Source of the DNA: Dechloromonas sp. Dech2017
Lineage (GTDB): Bacteria; Pseudomonadota; Gammaproteobacteria; Burkholderiales; Rhodocyclaceae
DNA: 64,000 nucleotides
NCBI GenBank assembly: GCA_009469585.1
Contig: SSXW01000002.1
Location: 245,326 to 309,325, forward strand
Reading direction: 5' to 3'
Shown here piece by piece: positions 1 through 9,375 of this stretch. A program made the position numbers and the translations under genes. The notes below the pieces were generated by a model. The model was given only the letters and a program-made list of their open reading frames with translations, ran no database searches and had not been told where the DNA came from. How positions within the stretch are numbered: position 1 is the stretch's first letter; each line of letters opens with the position of its first letter.

Positions 1-1320
<1,320 letters not shown>

Positions 1321-1327
1321 TTTTCCC

Positions 1328-1404
1328 GGGCCTGTAGCTCAGTTGGTTAGAGCAGAGGACTCATAATCCTTTGGTCCACGGTTCAAGTCCGTGCGGGCCC
1401 ACCA
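1328..1404 (+). tRNA. tRNA-Ile2 (CAU anticodon, probably lysidine-modified)
   Basis: A 77-base cloverleaf with encoded CCA. The acceptor stem pairs GGGCCUG with CGGGCCC, the D-loop contains AGCUCAGUUGGUUAGAGC, the anticodon CAU is at 1362-1364 in a CUCAUAA loop, and the T-arm contains GUUCAAGUC. CAU could mean Met or Ile2. The acceptor pairs C4-G69 and C5-G68 and the anticodon-stem pattern resemble E. coli ileX, a TilS substrate, rather than elongator tRNA-Met, so Ile2 is preferred. It lies 7 bases after the rpoD stop and may be co-transcribed with it. Confidence 0.9.
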
Positions 1405-1420
1405 GTTTCATCGAGCACCC

Positions 1421-1442
1421 CGCCCCGGCCGTCGCCGGGGCG
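1421..1442 (+). terminator. Hairpin downstream of rpoD-tRNA, possible terminator
   Basis: A perfect 9-bp GC stem (CGCCCCGGC / GCCGGGGCG) closes a CGTC loop, 17 bases after the tRNA CCA end. There is no following T-tract, so it is either a weak intrinsic terminator or an RNA-processing/stability hairpin. Confidence 0.4.
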
Positions 1443-1518
1443 GATGCAGCAAGCAGCACCATAACCCGGGTAGGCAACAGCACCCGTTTCCATCATCCAC
1501 CTTCGCAAAGGATTGCCC

Positions 1519-1773
1519 ATGCATACCGCACCGGTTTTCGAGTACCTCAAGAAACACGGCCAATTGCTGGATCTGGAAATCGCAGCAGCGACCGGCATCT
1601 CCATCCAGGACGTTCGCGCCTCGCTGTCGGAATTGTCGGCAAAGGGCGAGATTTCCCGCTGCAGCGTGACGACATTCAAGGACGGCAAGCCGATCGAGAG
1701 CTTCCAGTGCCGTCTTTCCGGCTATTTCCCGCGCCCGGCACCGGGCAGGAAGCCCGCCTCGCACTCGAAATAA
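1519..1773 (+). CDS. Small winged-helix DNA-binding-like protein
   Basis: An 84-residue protein. An AAAGGA ribosome-binding site at 1507-1512 favours ATG 1519 over the TTG two codons upstream. Residues 1-55 look like a winged helix-turn-helix of the FaeA/MarR-like kind: an initial helix (VFEYLKKHGQLLDLEIAAATG), a recognition helix (SIQDVRASLSELSAKGEI) and a short beta wing ending in an aromatic/Pro-rich tail. It is probably a small transcription regulator, but no target can be inferred. It stands alone between the rpoD-tRNA unit and the convergent anti-sigma gene. Confidence 0.75.
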   Translation: MHTAPVFEYLKKHGQLLDLEIAAATGISIQDVRASLSELSAKGEISRCSVTTFKDGKPIESFQCRLSGYFPRPAPGRKPASHSK

Positions 1774-1879
1774 CGCGCGCTGCATCGTGCAGGGCTGAGC
1801 ACGGACTACAAGCGTCCGCCTACGTTTTTCGGCACGGCCTGAAGCGCGTCGACGCGCGCCTGCCGCAAGCCGATCCACC

Positions 1880-1902
1880 ATCCCGGCCGCTTCCGCCGGG
1901 AT
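1880..1902. terminator. Inverted repeat in the convergent intergenic region
   Basis: An 8-bp stem (ATCCCGGC / GCCGGGAT) with a 7-base loop lies between the small winged-helix gene and the convergent anti-sigma gene. There is no U-tract. It could act as a weak bidirectional terminator. Nothing else gene-like is seen between 1774 and 1946. Confidence 0.3.
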
Positions 1903-1946
1903 CAGGGCCGGGCCCTACCGGCCGCCGCGGATAGCCGCCGCCCCGG

Positions 1947-2771
1947 CTATTTCGCCATCAGCTGATCGTAAACCGCCGTCGCCACGGCTGCCAGCTCGCC
2001 CTTGGGCACGGCCGCCGACAGCGCGTAACCGAACCGCCCGTCGACCCAGTAGAAGACATTGACCTGGCCTTCGCTGGCGAAGCGGAAACCGGTCGCCGGC
2101 TGCCCTGCCCCTTCGGTCGTCACGTACAGCGTCAGGCGCTGGCCGCTGGCCGCCTGGTACATGAACTGGGCGACCGGGCCGCGGTTGCCGGGCAGCAGGC
2201 GCCCGCCGACCAGTTCGTAGCCGACGGCGCCCAGGCGCGGCACGCTGACCGGCGTGCCGAGACGCTTGGACAGCCACTTGACCAGCGCCTCTTCCTGGTC
2301 GGCGCCGATTTCCACCGGCCGCCGGACATCCGGCGCGTAGACGACGTGGGCGATTGCCGCCTGACGCGGCAACGGGACGAGCCCGGCCAGTTCGGACGCC
2401 CCTTGGTAGTGGCCGTGGCCGACCCAGCCGGCGACGCCGCCCAGAGCGGCGATCAGCACGCCGGCAGCCAGCCGCTGCAGCATCCAGGATTGCGAATTGG
2501 GCCGATTTTTGCCGTCGACCGCAGCGATCGCGCCTCGCTTCGTCGCCGCCGGCGGCTCGGCCAGTTGTGCCAAGGCAGCGGGCAGCGGCTCGTCGAGGAC
2601 CGGGTCGAACAAGGCCTTGAGCGCCGCCTTGTGGGCGCGCCAGGCTTCGACGCGCTCAAGGTCGCCGGGGTGAACCGCCAGCCAGGCCTCGACGTCGCAA
2701 CGGCGGGACGGGGTCAACGCCTCGTCGACGTAGGCGTGCAGTTCGTCTTCGGTGACGGGAAGCAGGCTCAT
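1947..2771 (-). CDS. Anti-sigma factor (transmembrane), partner of the adjacent ECF sigma
   Basis: A 274-residue protein whose ATG overlaps the sigma gene stop in an ATGA arrangement, which is typical of co-translated sigma/anti-sigma pairs. Residues 1-75 form a helical anti-sigma-like domain (TEDELHAYVDEAL). The zinc-finger signature of ZAS proteins (HxxxCxxC) is absent, since only one Cys is present there. One transmembrane segment (LAAGVLIAALGGVAGWVG) follows around residue 105, and the rest is predicted periplasmic. A copy of the dispersed repeat lies in-frame and antisense just before the membrane segment (peptide AAVDGKNRPNSQ). Role: sequesters the ECF sigma factor at the membrane until an envelope signal arrives. 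The signal is unknown. Confidence 0.85.
   Translation of the reverse strand: MSLLPVTEDELHAYVDEALTPSRRCDVEAWLAVHPGDLERVEAWRAHKAALKALFDPVLDEPLPAALAQLAEPPAATKRGAIAAVDGKNRPNSQSWMLQRLAAGVLIAALGGVAGWVGHGHYQGASELAGLVPLPRQAAIAHVVYAPDVRRPVEIGADQEEALVKWLSKRLGTPVSVPRLGAVGYELVGGRLLPGNRGPVAQFMYQAASGQRLTLYVTTEGAGQPATGFRFASEGQVNVFYWVDGRFGYALSAAVPKGELAAVATAVYDQLMAK
2501..2525 (+). repeat. Dispersed motif copy 1
   Basis: A/T-rich lead (GGGCCGATTTTT) followed by the exact core GCCGTCGACCGCAGC. It lies inside the anti-sigma gene, antisense to it, at the linker before the membrane segment. Confidence 0.9.
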
Positions 2772-3268
2772 CGCACCACCCTCAAATTGGCCGAGCGCGG
2801 CCGGCCATTCATGATCCGGCGCAGGCTCTCTCGCCCCCGCGACAACCGCGACATCACGGTACCGAGCGGGATGCCCAGTGTCTCGGCAACTTCCGCGTAA
2901 CTCATGTCGTCGAGGGCGACGAGGAGCAGCACGGCACGCTGCTCCTCGGGCAACTGGTCGAGCGCGGCGGCGAGGTCGTTCACTTCCAGCCGGTCGGACT
3001 GGGTCGGCCGGGCGGAGACCTCGCTCAAATCCTCGTCCAGATCCTGGGTGGCCAGCGTCGGCCGGCGCAACTGGTCGACCCGCAGGTTGTGCATGATGCC
3101 GAACAGCCAGACGCGCAGATTGCTCCCCGGCCGCCATTGCGAGAAACGGCTCCAGGCGCGCTCCAAGGTATCCTGCACGAGGTCGTCGGCGGCCGCGCGA
3201 TCGCCCAGCATGGCCCGCGCGTAGCGACGCAGGCGAGGCATCTCGGCGAGGATGGCGCGGCTGTCCAC
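2768..3268 (-). CDS. ECF (group 4) RNA polymerase sigma factor
   Basis: A 166-residue protein with a GTG start. Region 2 (ADDLVQDTLERAWSRFSQW) and region 4 (MSYAEVAETLGIPLGTVMSRLSRGRESLR) are clear, and regions 1 and 3 are absent, as in ECF sigmas. It is translationally coupled to the anti-sigma gene. A small lipoprotein gene lies upstream on the same strand, separated by a snap-back repeat that fills the space where a promoter would be expected. It probably drives an envelope or oxidative stress response; the regulon cannot be told from the window. Confidence 0.95.
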   Translation of the reverse strand: MDSRAILAEMPRLRRYARAMLGDRAAADDLVQDTLERAWSRFSQWRPGSNLRVWLFGIMHNLRVDQLRRPTLATQDLDEDLSEVSARPTQSDRLEVNDLAAALDQLPEEQRAVLLLVALDDMSYAEVAETLGIPLGTVMSRLSRGRESLRRIMNGRPRSANLRVVR

Positions 3269-3278
3269 GGGTCAGAGC

Positions 3279-3430
3279 CTGTGAATTATTTGGACGCGCC
3301 CGAGCAAGGTGTCCAGGCGAGCCCGATCAAGGCGCCAAGCACAGCCATAGCTCGGGCTATGGCGAGCATTGGCAACGCCGAGCGGGCTGGTCTGGGCGCC
3401 GGGAGCGGGCGTGAACAAATATTTCACAGG
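3279..3430. repeat. 152-bp snap-back palindromic element (MITE/REP-like)
   Basis: Terminal arms CCTGTGAATTATTTG (3279-3293) and CAAATATTTCACAGG (3416-3430) are inverted repeats matching 14 of 15. The similarity continues inward through GC-rich arms (CCAGGCGAGCCCG... against ...CGGGCTGGTCTGG) to a central perfect hairpin CCATAGC-TCGG-GCTATGG (3344-3361). Almost the entire element folds on itself. It starts 11 bases upstream of the sigma-factor GTG and ends 3 bases before the lipoprotein stop codon. No transposase is present. It could be a non-autonomous mobile element or an intercistronic RNA-processing element. Confidence 0.8.
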
Positions 3431-3433
3431 CGC

Positions 3434-3820
3434 TCAGGGCTGGGCGACGCGCCAGACCTTGTTGAAGCCGTCGCCGGTGCGCTCGCCGGGCTTGCTGTCC
3501 TTGGACCAGAAGTACAGCGGCTTGCCCTTGAAAGCCCACTGCTTGCGGCCGTCGTCGCGCACGACCAGGCTGTAGTCGCCGCTCGCCGCGTCGTCCGGGC
3601 CGGCCAGCAGCGGCGGCCAGTTGACGGCGCAGGGGCCGTTGCAGACGCTCCTACCGCTGCCGGCGGCGTCCTTGTCGAAGGTGTACAGCGTCATGCCGTT
3701 GCTGCCGGTCAGCACGTCGCCGGACAGCATGGCCGGCGCCGCCGGGCGCGCGCCATAACCGGAACAGGCGGCAAGACTGGCAGCCGCAATCAGCGCGAAA
3801 AACAGGGGGGTCGGTTTCAT
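3434..3820 (-). CDS. Secreted lipoprotein with COG4315-type repeat
   Basis: A 128-residue protein starting at ATG 3820, with GGAG six bases upstream; in-frame starts four codons further up are less well placed. A signal peptide with lipobox (AASLAAC) is followed by the motif family of secreted predicted lipoproteins of COG4315 (GMTLYTFDKDAAGSGRSVCNG, CAVNWPPLLA, WAFKGKPLYFW). Function is unknown. Proteins of this family often accompany ECF sigma/anti-sigma pairs, which fits the sigma and anti-sigma genes immediately downstream. The CNGPC motif suggests a disulfide in the periplasm. Confidence 0.88.
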   Translation of the reverse strand: MKPTPLFFALIAAASLAACSGYGARPAAPAMLSGDVLTGSNGMTLYTFDKDAAGSGRSVCNGPCAVNWPPLLAGPDDAASGDYSLVVRDDGRKQWAFKGKPLYFWSKDSKPGERTGDGFNKVWRVAQP

Positions 3821-3876
3821 GGTCATCTCCACAGGTTGAGGGGCCTACACCTGCGTATACGAAAAGCACCGGCCAT

Positions 3877-5028
3877 TTATTCCACGACCGCCGCCAGACG
3901 CCACAGCGAAGTCACCTCGGCCGCCCGCGCCGCATGCAGCCGGTCGCCGGCATCGTCGGCCTTGGGGTGGCGAGGTCGGATGTCGAGCCGGTCAACGACC
4001 CGCAGGCCGCCGGCCGCAATCCACCCGAGCAGTTCGGCGCGCGAGCGCAGGCCGAGGTGTTCGGCCAGGTCGGAAATGACCAGCCAGCCCTCGCCGCCAG
4101 GGCTCAGGTGCGCCGCCAGGCCGGCCAGGAAGCCGCGCAGCATGCGCGAATCGGGGTCGTAGACCGCCTGTTCGACCGGCGACGTCGGCTCGGCCGGCAC
4201 CCAGGGCGGGTTGCAGACGACCAACTGCGCCCGGCCCGGGGGGAAGAGATCGGCCCGGACGATGGACACCGCTGCGGTCAACCCCAAATTTTCGATATTT
4301 TCCGAAGCGCAGGCCAGCGCCCGCCCATCCAGGTCGGTGCCGACCACCTGCGCCACGCCGCGCCGGGCCAGCACGGCGGCGATGATGCCGGAGCCGGTGC
4401 CGATGTCGAAGGCCAGCCGGCGATCGGCCGGTAGCGGCGCGCTCGCCACCAGATCGACGTACTCGCCGCGCACCGGCGAAAACACCCCGTAATGCGGGTA
4501 GATGCGCCCCTGGACGGCGGGCACCGGCACCCCTTTCTTGCGCCACTCGTAGGCGCTGATCACGGCCAGCAATTCGCGCAAGGCAACCAGGCTGTCCGAG
4601 CCTCCCGGCGCACCATAGGCCGCCCGGCAGGCCTCGCCGACCTCCTGGGCGCGGCGCAGCGGCAGGCGGTAATCGGCACTCAGCGGCACCAGCAGGCGGC
4701 CGAGCAAGGCGGCCCGCTCGCCCTGTCGCCGGCGATGCTCGGCAAACGCCGCGGCCGGCGACAGGCGCTCGCCCCACCGCCGCCGCCCCGGGCGCCGATC
4801 GGCCTGGCGGGTCAGCACCTGCATCAGGCGCCGGGCGTTGACCCAGTCGCCGCGCCACAGGATGGCCGTTCCCGAGGCGAGCAGGCGGTAGGCCTCGTCC
4901 GCCGCCAGGCGCTCATCGGCGGCAACGACGACGGCATGGGGCGGGATGGCGGCTTCCGAACGCCAGCCGGCGGATTTCCGCTGGCCGGCCTCGGTCCAGG
5001 CGATGGTGGGCAAAGGACTGAGCGACAT
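3877..5028 (-). CDS. Class I SAM-dependent methyltransferase, HemK/PrmC-like
   Basis: A 383-residue protein. The C-terminal half has SAM-binding motif I (LAFDIGTGSGIIAAVLARRG), an acidic residue after motif II (VVGTDLDGRALACA) and the N-P-P-W catalytic motif (VVCNPPWVPAEP), typical of methylation on amide or amino nitrogen by HemK-like enzymes. The N-terminal 170 residues are a helical extension of unknown role. ATG 5028 was chosen because upstream in-frame Met codons have poor context; no strong ribosome-binding site is seen. A variant dispersed-motif copy encodes NLGLTAAV just after motif II, at a normal family position. The substrate is unknown. Confidence 0.85.
   Translation of the reverse strand: MSLSPLPTIAWTEAGQRKSAGWRSEAAIPPHAVVVAADERLAADEAYRLLASGTAILWRGDWVNARRLMQVLTRQADRRPGRRRWGERLSPAAAFAEHRRRQGERAALLGRLLVPLSADYRLPLRRAQEVGEACRAAYGAPGGSDSLVALRELLAVISAYEWRKKGVPVPAVQGRIYPHYGVFSPVRGEYVDLVASAPLPADRRLAFDIGTGSGIIAAVLARRGVAQVVGTDLDGRALACASENIENLGLTAAVSIVRADLFPPGRAQLVVCNPPWVPAEPTSPVEQAVYDPDSRMLRGFLAGLAAHLSPGGEGWLVISDLAEHLGLRSRAELLGWIAAGGLRVVDRLDIRPRHPKADDAGDRLHAARAAEVTSLWRLAAVVE
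4271..4300 (-). repeat. Dispersed motif copy 2 (GTTGAC variant)
   Basis: Reads AAATTTGGGGTTGACCGCAG on the minus strand, the GTTGAC subtype of the core, preceded by an A/T tract. It lies inside the methyltransferase gene in the sense direction. Confidence 0.7.
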
Positions 5029-5189
5029 GGCGCGCATTGTAGGCCAGAAGCTGGCGCGGGTTGGCGCCAACCCGCGCCGGAAAAATAGCCATCACCGTGA
5101 ATTATTCGCTCACTTGCCGACATCGGGCGAACCGACAATCAAGCCAAACCCGCCAAGGCCGCAGCACCTATTTTGCGAGGACAGGCATC

Positions 5190-5948
5190 GTGGCAATTTC
5201 CGCAACACTGACGACAGGCAACCTGATCGAATTGGCCTCGGCCCACTTCGCCCAGGCAACCCCCTCGGCCAGGGATGGCGGCAAGGCCCGGCAACAACAA
5301 GCCATGGCCGTCCGCCTGGCACAACTCCAGGCGGCGCTCGGCGAATCGGCCAGCCCAGGGGACCAGCCGCCAACATCGCAGCCGGCAATCGATCACGGCC
5401 AAGGCCCGAGGCGTCACCATCGGTGGGCTGCCGGCCTCGTCTCGGCACTGGCCGGCGCCGGACTCACCGCCTGGCTGACGGCCGGTTTCGCACCGCCCAC
5501 CCCGCCACTCTCTGGTCAGCCAGAAATCACCGCATCGCCTACCGTCAACTCGATTTCAGGCAACGAGCCCCCCCTGGTGGTCGCCAGCGCACCACCCGCC
5601 ATCACCGAACAACAGAAAATCGCCGACACGCTCGAAGCTTGGCGCACGGCGTGGGCCGCCCGCGACGCCGATAGCTACCTGGGTTTCTACAGCGCCGCCT
5701 TCTTGCCGGCCGACGGCAATAGTCGCGAACAGTGGGCGGCAATGCGTCGCAAGAAGCTTGGTCCGGGTCCGCAGATCAGCCTGGCCATCGGACAACTCCG
5801 CATCGTCCGACTCGACGACCGGCAATTGATCGCCACCTTCCGCCAGGATTACGCCGCCGGCAACTACCGGGAAAGCGGCACCGCCAAGACGTTGCAGTTC
5901 GTCCGCGACGGCGATGCCTGGCGGATCGTCAGCGAACGCCAACAGTAA
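5190..5948 (+). CDS. Membrane-anchored protein with C-terminal NTF2-like (Cds6-type) domain
   Basis: A 252-residue protein. GTG 5190 was chosen because GAGGA lies 8 bases upstream, although the frame is open further back. The N-terminal 80 residues are cytoplasmic and Gln/Ala-rich, one transmembrane helix (GLVSALAGAGLTAWLTAGF) follows, then a Pro-rich linker. The last 115 residues (LEAWRTAWAARDADSYLGFYSAAF ... KTLQFVRDGDAWRIVSE) match the NTF2-like fold often fused to L,D-transpeptidases (Cds6 C-terminal domain). No transpeptidase domain is present, so it may be a stand-alone periplasmic binding module. About 160 bases upstream separate it from the divergent methyltransferase, with no other feature seen. 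Confidence 0.75.
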   Translation: MAISATLTTGNLIELASAHFAQATPSARDGGKARQQQAMAVRLAQLQAALGESASPGDQPPTSQPAIDHGQGPRRHHRWAAGLVSALAGAGLTAWLTAGFAPPTPPLSGQPEITASPTVNSISGNEPPLVVASAPPAITEQQKIADTLEAWRTAWAARDADSYLGFYSAAFLPADGNSREQWAAMRRKKLGPGPQISLAIGQLRIVRLDDRQLIATFRQDYAAGNYRESGTAKTLQFVRDGDAWRIVSERQQ

Positions 5949-5982
5949 GCACGAAATCAATAGTCGATCGATATTGAAAGTG

Positions 5983-6366
5983 GAAAGCCGGCCGATAAGC
6001 CGGGTTCTGTTCCCCCCTTGCGGGGTTCGGCAATCATTCCTCTAGGCCTGCCGTCACCGACAGGCTCAAGCAACCTACCCGGAAGCAGCGCGGGCCACGC
6101 CTGTCGCTTCCCTATTTGGTCTTGCTCCGGATGGGGTTTGCCGTGCCGCCGAACGTTACCGCCGGCGCGGTGGGCTCTTACCCCACCGTTTCACCCTTGC
6201 CTGTGCGTCTTGCGACGCCATCGGCGGTTTGCTTTCTGTTGCACTTTCCGTCGCTTTCGCCTTGCGGCTTATGGCGCCCAGCCGTTAGCTGGCATCCTGC
6301 CCAACGGAGCCCGGACTTTCCTCCCCGTGCTTGCGCACGCAGCGATTGCCTAGCCGACTTTCCGGA
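5983..6366 (-). ncRNA. rnpB: RNase P RNA, bacterial class A
   Basis: The catalytic RNA of RNase P, which removes 5' leaders from pre-tRNAs. On the minus strand the 5' part reads GGCUAGGCAAUCGCUGCG, followed by the universally conserved GAGGAAAGUCCGGGCUCC element, the CAGGGUGCCAGCUAACGG-like P4 region (here GGCAGGAUGCCAGCUAACGG), AAAGGGUGAAACGGUGGGGUAAGAGCCCACCGCG and the 3' GAGGAAUGAUUGCC segment. It ends with ACAGAACCCGGCUUAUCGGCC. The length of about 384 bases is normal for the family. Exact ends are set to within a few bases by homology knowledge and by the promoter just upstream. Confidence 0.96.
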
Positions 6367-6370
6367 GCGG

Positions 6371-6406
6371 ATTATACGCTGCCCCTGGCCCGGAACCTGT
6401 TTTCAA
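6371..6406 (-). promoter_or_regulatory. rnpB promoter
   Basis: A perfect TATAAT (minus strand, 6371-6376) lies about 6 bases before the RNase P RNA 5' end. At 17-bp spacing the -35 is poor (CAGGTT); a TTGAAA box sits further upstream at 6401-6406. The -10 is convincing and the -35 is uncertain. Confidence 0.65.
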
Positions 6407-6469
6407 CGATTTGTGAAGCATTTAACAAGCCATTGCGACGCACCCCCATACAATGCCCGAAAGGCAATT

Positions 6470-6475
6470 TATAAT
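6470..6475 (+). promoter_or_regulatory. Promoter -10 for the ankyrin gene
   Basis: A perfect TATAAT sits 43 bases before ATG 6519. The hexamer at the expected -35 position (CATACA, 6447-6452) is weak. The region between the two divergent promoters (6377-6469) is the A/T-richest stretch locally. Confidence 0.5.
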
Positions 6476-6518
6476 GCCATACACATATGAACAGCACTCC
6501 ACGGGAAAGGCGGTAGCC

Positions 6519-7067
6519 ATGTCTTTCAGTCCCAGCGAACTACGCAGCGCCATTGAGCAGGGTGACCGGGCCGCCGTCATCCGCGCCCTTGACAACGGGG
6601 CCGACATCGAAGAAGCCGACATGCACGGCGAACCCGGCCTGCCGTTGCGCATGGCCTGTTTCGACGGCCACCTGGGAATCGTCACCGAACTGATCCGGCG
6701 CGGCGCCAAGGTTGCCGACCATGCCCGATCCAGCGGTCCGCTGCGCACGGCCAAGCGGGGGGGTCACCAGGAAATCGTCCGCCTGCTGATCGCCCACGGG
6801 GCATCGGCCCGCGATGACATCAAGCTGGCTGCAGACGACAACGGTGAACGCCGCCGCGGCGGCGACCGACGCAAGCGCAAGGGCGAGCCCTATCTTGGCG
6901 ATCGCCGCGGCCCCGACGACCGCCGTGCGACCACGGTCACCGAAGTAGACCTGTCCAGCGAACAGTGGCATACCTATTTTGCCGACTTGGCAGCGATCGC
7001 CAGACCAGAACCGGAAGGCGAATTCGACGAAGCGGCGTCGCACATCCTAGCCCGCGCACGCGACTGA
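6519..7067 (+). CDS. Ankyrin-repeat protein
   Basis: A 182-residue protein starting at ATG 6519, downstream of a TATAAT box. Two to three ankyrin repeats occupy residues 1-95 (AIEQGDRAAVIRALDNGADIEE, GLPLRMACFDGHLGIVTELIRRGA, GPLRTAKRGGHQEIVRLLIAHGA). A strongly basic, Asp/Arg-rich stretch (RRRGGDRRKRKGEPYLGDRR) follows, then an acidic C-terminus. It has no signal peptide or membrane segment, so it is cytoplasmic. Ankyrin repeats mediate protein-protein contacts; the partner is unknown. Confidence 0.8.
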   Translation: MSFSPSELRSAIEQGDRAAVIRALDNGADIEEADMHGEPGLPLRMACFDGHLGIVTELIRRGAKVADHARSSGPLRTAKRGGHQEIVRLLIAHGASARDDIKLAADDNGERRRGGDRRKRKGEPYLGDRRGPDDRRATTVTEVDLSSEQWHTYFADLAAIARPEPEGEFDEAASHILARARD

Positions 7068-7086
7068 AGCCGGCCGGTGTAGCCGG

Positions 7087-7548
7087 CTACACCGGCAGCA
7101 CGCTACGGTCTACCACCTTGCGCAGCACGAAACTGGTGTGCACGCCGGTCACCCCCGGTATGCGCGTGATCTTGTTGAGCAGCAGATCCTGGTAGGCGTC
7201 CATGTCGCACACCACCACCTTGAGCTGGTAATCCGACTGCTGGCCGGTGATCAGGAGGCACTCCAGCACCTCCGGGATGCCTCCGATCGCCGCCTCGAGA
7301 TTGGCGAAACGCTCCGGCGTATGCTGGTCCATGGAAATGCCGATTAGCGCCATCAACGACAAACCGAGCTTCTTGGCATCGAGTAGAGCGCGGTAACCGG
7401 TGATCAGCCCCGATTCCTCGAGCGCCCTGACCCGTCGCAGGCAGGGCGAGGGGGATAGTCCGATGCGATCGGCCAAATCCTGGTTGCTGATGCGCCCGTC
7501 AAGCTGCAGTATGGCCAGGATTTCCCGGTCGTAGCGATCGATATCCAT
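7087..7548 (-). CDS. Lrp/AsnC-family transcriptional regulator
   Basis: A 153-residue protein of normal Lrp length. The N-terminal helix-turn-helix (DREILAILQLDGRISNQDLADRIGLSPSPCLRRVRALEESGLI) is followed by the RAM ligand-binding domain (residues 65-150). It is divergent from leuA with 132 bases between start codons, and that interval holds a 7-bp-arm palindrome. By analogy with Lrp it probably senses a branched-chain or other amino acid and controls itself and leuA. Confidence 0.93.
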   Translation of the reverse strand: MDIDRYDREILAILQLDGRISNQDLADRIGLSPSPCLRRVRALEESGLITGYRALLDAKKLGLSLMALIGISMDQHTPERFANLEAAIGGIPEVLECLLITGQQSDYQLKVVVCDMDAYQDLLLNKITRIPGVTGVHTSFVLRKVVDRSVLPV

Positions 7549-7574
7549 TTAATTTCTCCAAACTGACTTTCTAC

Positions 7575-7596
7575 GCAATTTTATTGTGCAAATTGC
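7575..7596. promoter_or_regulatory. Candidate Lrp-type operator between lrp and leuA
   Basis: A perfect inverted repeat GCAATTT-N8-AAATTGC lies in the A/T-rich divergent intergenic region, 27 bases from the lrp start and about 85 from leuA. Its size and A/T content fit Lrp-family sites. A TAAAAT at 7642-7647 may be the leuA -10. Confidence 0.55.
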
Positions 7597-7680
7597 CATC
7601 ATATCAGACAAATTCGCAAGCACCTGCCTCTCGCTTTGGCCTAAAATTTCGCCATCGCAAAAAGACTTCCGGAGCTTGTC

Positions 7681-9375
7681 ATGAACGCCACCCCCGCCGC
7701 CAAATACACCGCCTTCCCGCCGGTCAGGCTCACCGACCGCCGCTGGCCGAACCAGGTCATCGCCAAACCGCCGATCTGGATGAGCACCGACCTGCGCGAT
7801 GGCAACCAGGCGCTTTTCGAGCCGATGAACGCCGACAAGAAGATGCGCATGTTCAAGATGCTCTGCGCCGTCGGCTTCAAGGAAATCGAAATCGCCTTCC
7901 CGTCGGCCTCGGAAACCGAATTCGGTTTCGTGCGCGGCCTCATCGAGGGCGGTCACATCCCCGAGGACGTCACCATAGAGGTCCTCACCCAGGCCCGCGA
8001 GCATCTCATCCGGCGTACCTTCGAATCGCTCCGAGGAGCTCGCAAGGCCATCGTCCACGTCTATAACGCGACCAGCAAGACCTTCCGCGACAACGTCTTC
8101 GGCATGAGCCAGGCGGAAGTGGTGAAGATGGCGGTCGACGCGGTAAAACTCATCAAAACGCTGGCCGACGACATGCCGGAAACCGAGATCACCCTCGAAT
8201 ACAGCCCGGAATTGTTCACCGCCACCGAACTCGACTTCGCCAAGGAAGTCTGCGACGCCGTCACCGCAGCCTGGGGCGCCACGCCGCAACGCAAGGTCAT
8301 CCTCAACCTGCCGACCACGGTCGAGATCGCCACGCCCAACATCTACGCCGACCAGATCGAGTGGATGCACCGCAACCTCGCCCGCCGCGACAGCGTCATC
8401 ATCAGCCTCCACCCGCACAACGACCGGGGGACCGCCGTCGCCGCCGCCGAACTTGGCCTGATGGCCGGCGCCGACCGCGTCGAGGGCTGTCTCTTCGGCA
8501 ACGGCGAGCGCACCGGCAACGTAGACCTCGTCACCCTCGCCCTCAACATGCACACCCAGGGCGTCGACCCGCAACTCGATTTTTCCGACATCAACGCCGT
8601 CGCCCGGAATTTCGAGCACTGCACCCAGCTGCCCATCCACCCGCGTCACCCCTACGTCGGCGATCTCGTGTTCACGGCTTTCTCCGGCTCCCACCAGGAT
8701 GCCATCAAGAAGGGATTCGCCGCCCAAAAGGCGGATGAGCCGTGGACAGTGCCCTATCTCCCGATCGACCCGGCCGACGTCGGCCGCAGCTACGACTCGG
8801 TGATCCGCGTCAACAGCCAGTCGGGCAAGGGCGGCATCGCCTACCTGATGGAGACCGAACACGGCGTGGTCATGCCGCGCCGCCTGCAGGTCGAGTTTTC
8901 CGGCGTCGTCCAGCAGCATACCGACACGCATGGCGGCGAAGTCAGCGCCGATGGCATCTGGGCCATGTTCGCCGGCACCTACCTCGACCTCGACAGCCCG
9001 GTCCGCTACCGCGAGCATCACCTTTTCGAGCACGGTAGCGCCCAGGGCATTCGCCTCAACATCGACATCGACGGCCGGCCCCACCTGCTCACCGGCGAAG
9101 GCAACGGCCCGATCAACGCGGCAGTGCACGCCCTGGCCAGCGCCGGCATTCGGATCGAGGTGCGCAGCTACGAAGAGCGCTCGATGCTGCCCATGGGCGA
9201 GGACGGCAACGCCCGGGCCTGCGCCTTCATGGAAATCGCCTGTCCCGGCCAGGGGGAATGCTACGGCGTCGGGGTGGACAGCAACATCGTCACCGCCTCG
9301 ATCAAGGCCCTGCTCAGCGGGGTCAACCGCCTGCTCGGCAACCAGCAGGCCGCACGCCAGCCGCAGGCAGCGTGA
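7681..9375 (+). CDS. leuA: 2-isopropylmalate synthase
   Basis: Condenses acetyl-CoA with 2-oxoisovalerate in the first committed step of leucine synthesis. At 564 residues it matches the longer LeuA2 type. The HMGL-like TIM barrel opens with [15 protein letters not shown] and carries the metal-binding [11 protein letters not shown] motif (residues 238-249). The C-terminal LeuA dimer/allosteric domain (residues about 430-545) ends with a [18 protein letters not shown] segment and should give leucine feedback inhibition. It stands alone apart from the divergent Lrp-type regulator. Confidence 0.96.
   Translation: MNATPAAKYTAFPPVRLTDRRWPNQVIAKPPIWMSTDLRDGNQALFEPMNADKKMRMFKMLCAVGFKEIEIAFPSASETEFGFVRGLIEGGHIPEDVTIEVLTQAREHLIRRTFESLRGARKAIVHVYNATSKTFRDNVFGMSQAEVVKMAVDAVKLIKTLADDMPETEITLEYSPELFTATELDFAKEVCDAVTAAWGATPQRKVILNLPTTVEIATPNIYADQIEWMHRNLARRDSVIISLHPHNDRGTAVAAAELGLMAGADRVEGCLFGNGERTGNVDLVTLALNMHTQGVDPQLDFSDINAVARNFEHCTQLPIHPRHPYVGDLVFTAFSGSHQDAIKKGFAAQKADEPWTVPYLPIDPADVGRSYDSVIRVNSQSGKGGIAYLMETEHGVVMPRRLQVEFSGVVQQHTDTHGGEVSADGIWAMFAGTYLDLDSPVRYREHHLFEHGSAQGIRLNIDIDGRPHLLTGEGNGPINAAVHALASAGIRIEVRSYEERSMLPMGEDGNARACAFMEIACPGQGECYGVGVDSNIVTASIKALLSGVNRLLGNQQAARQPQAA

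Noticed and set aside
1328..1404. CAU tRNA as elongator tRNA-Met
   Set aside because: Acceptor pairs C4-G69 and C5-G68 and overall similarity to ileX fit the lysidine-modified Ile2 tRNA better, though not conclusively.
3279..3430. Snap-back element as a simple terminator
   Set aside because: Too long, self-complementary over almost its full length, and no T-tract; a MITE-like repeat explains it better.
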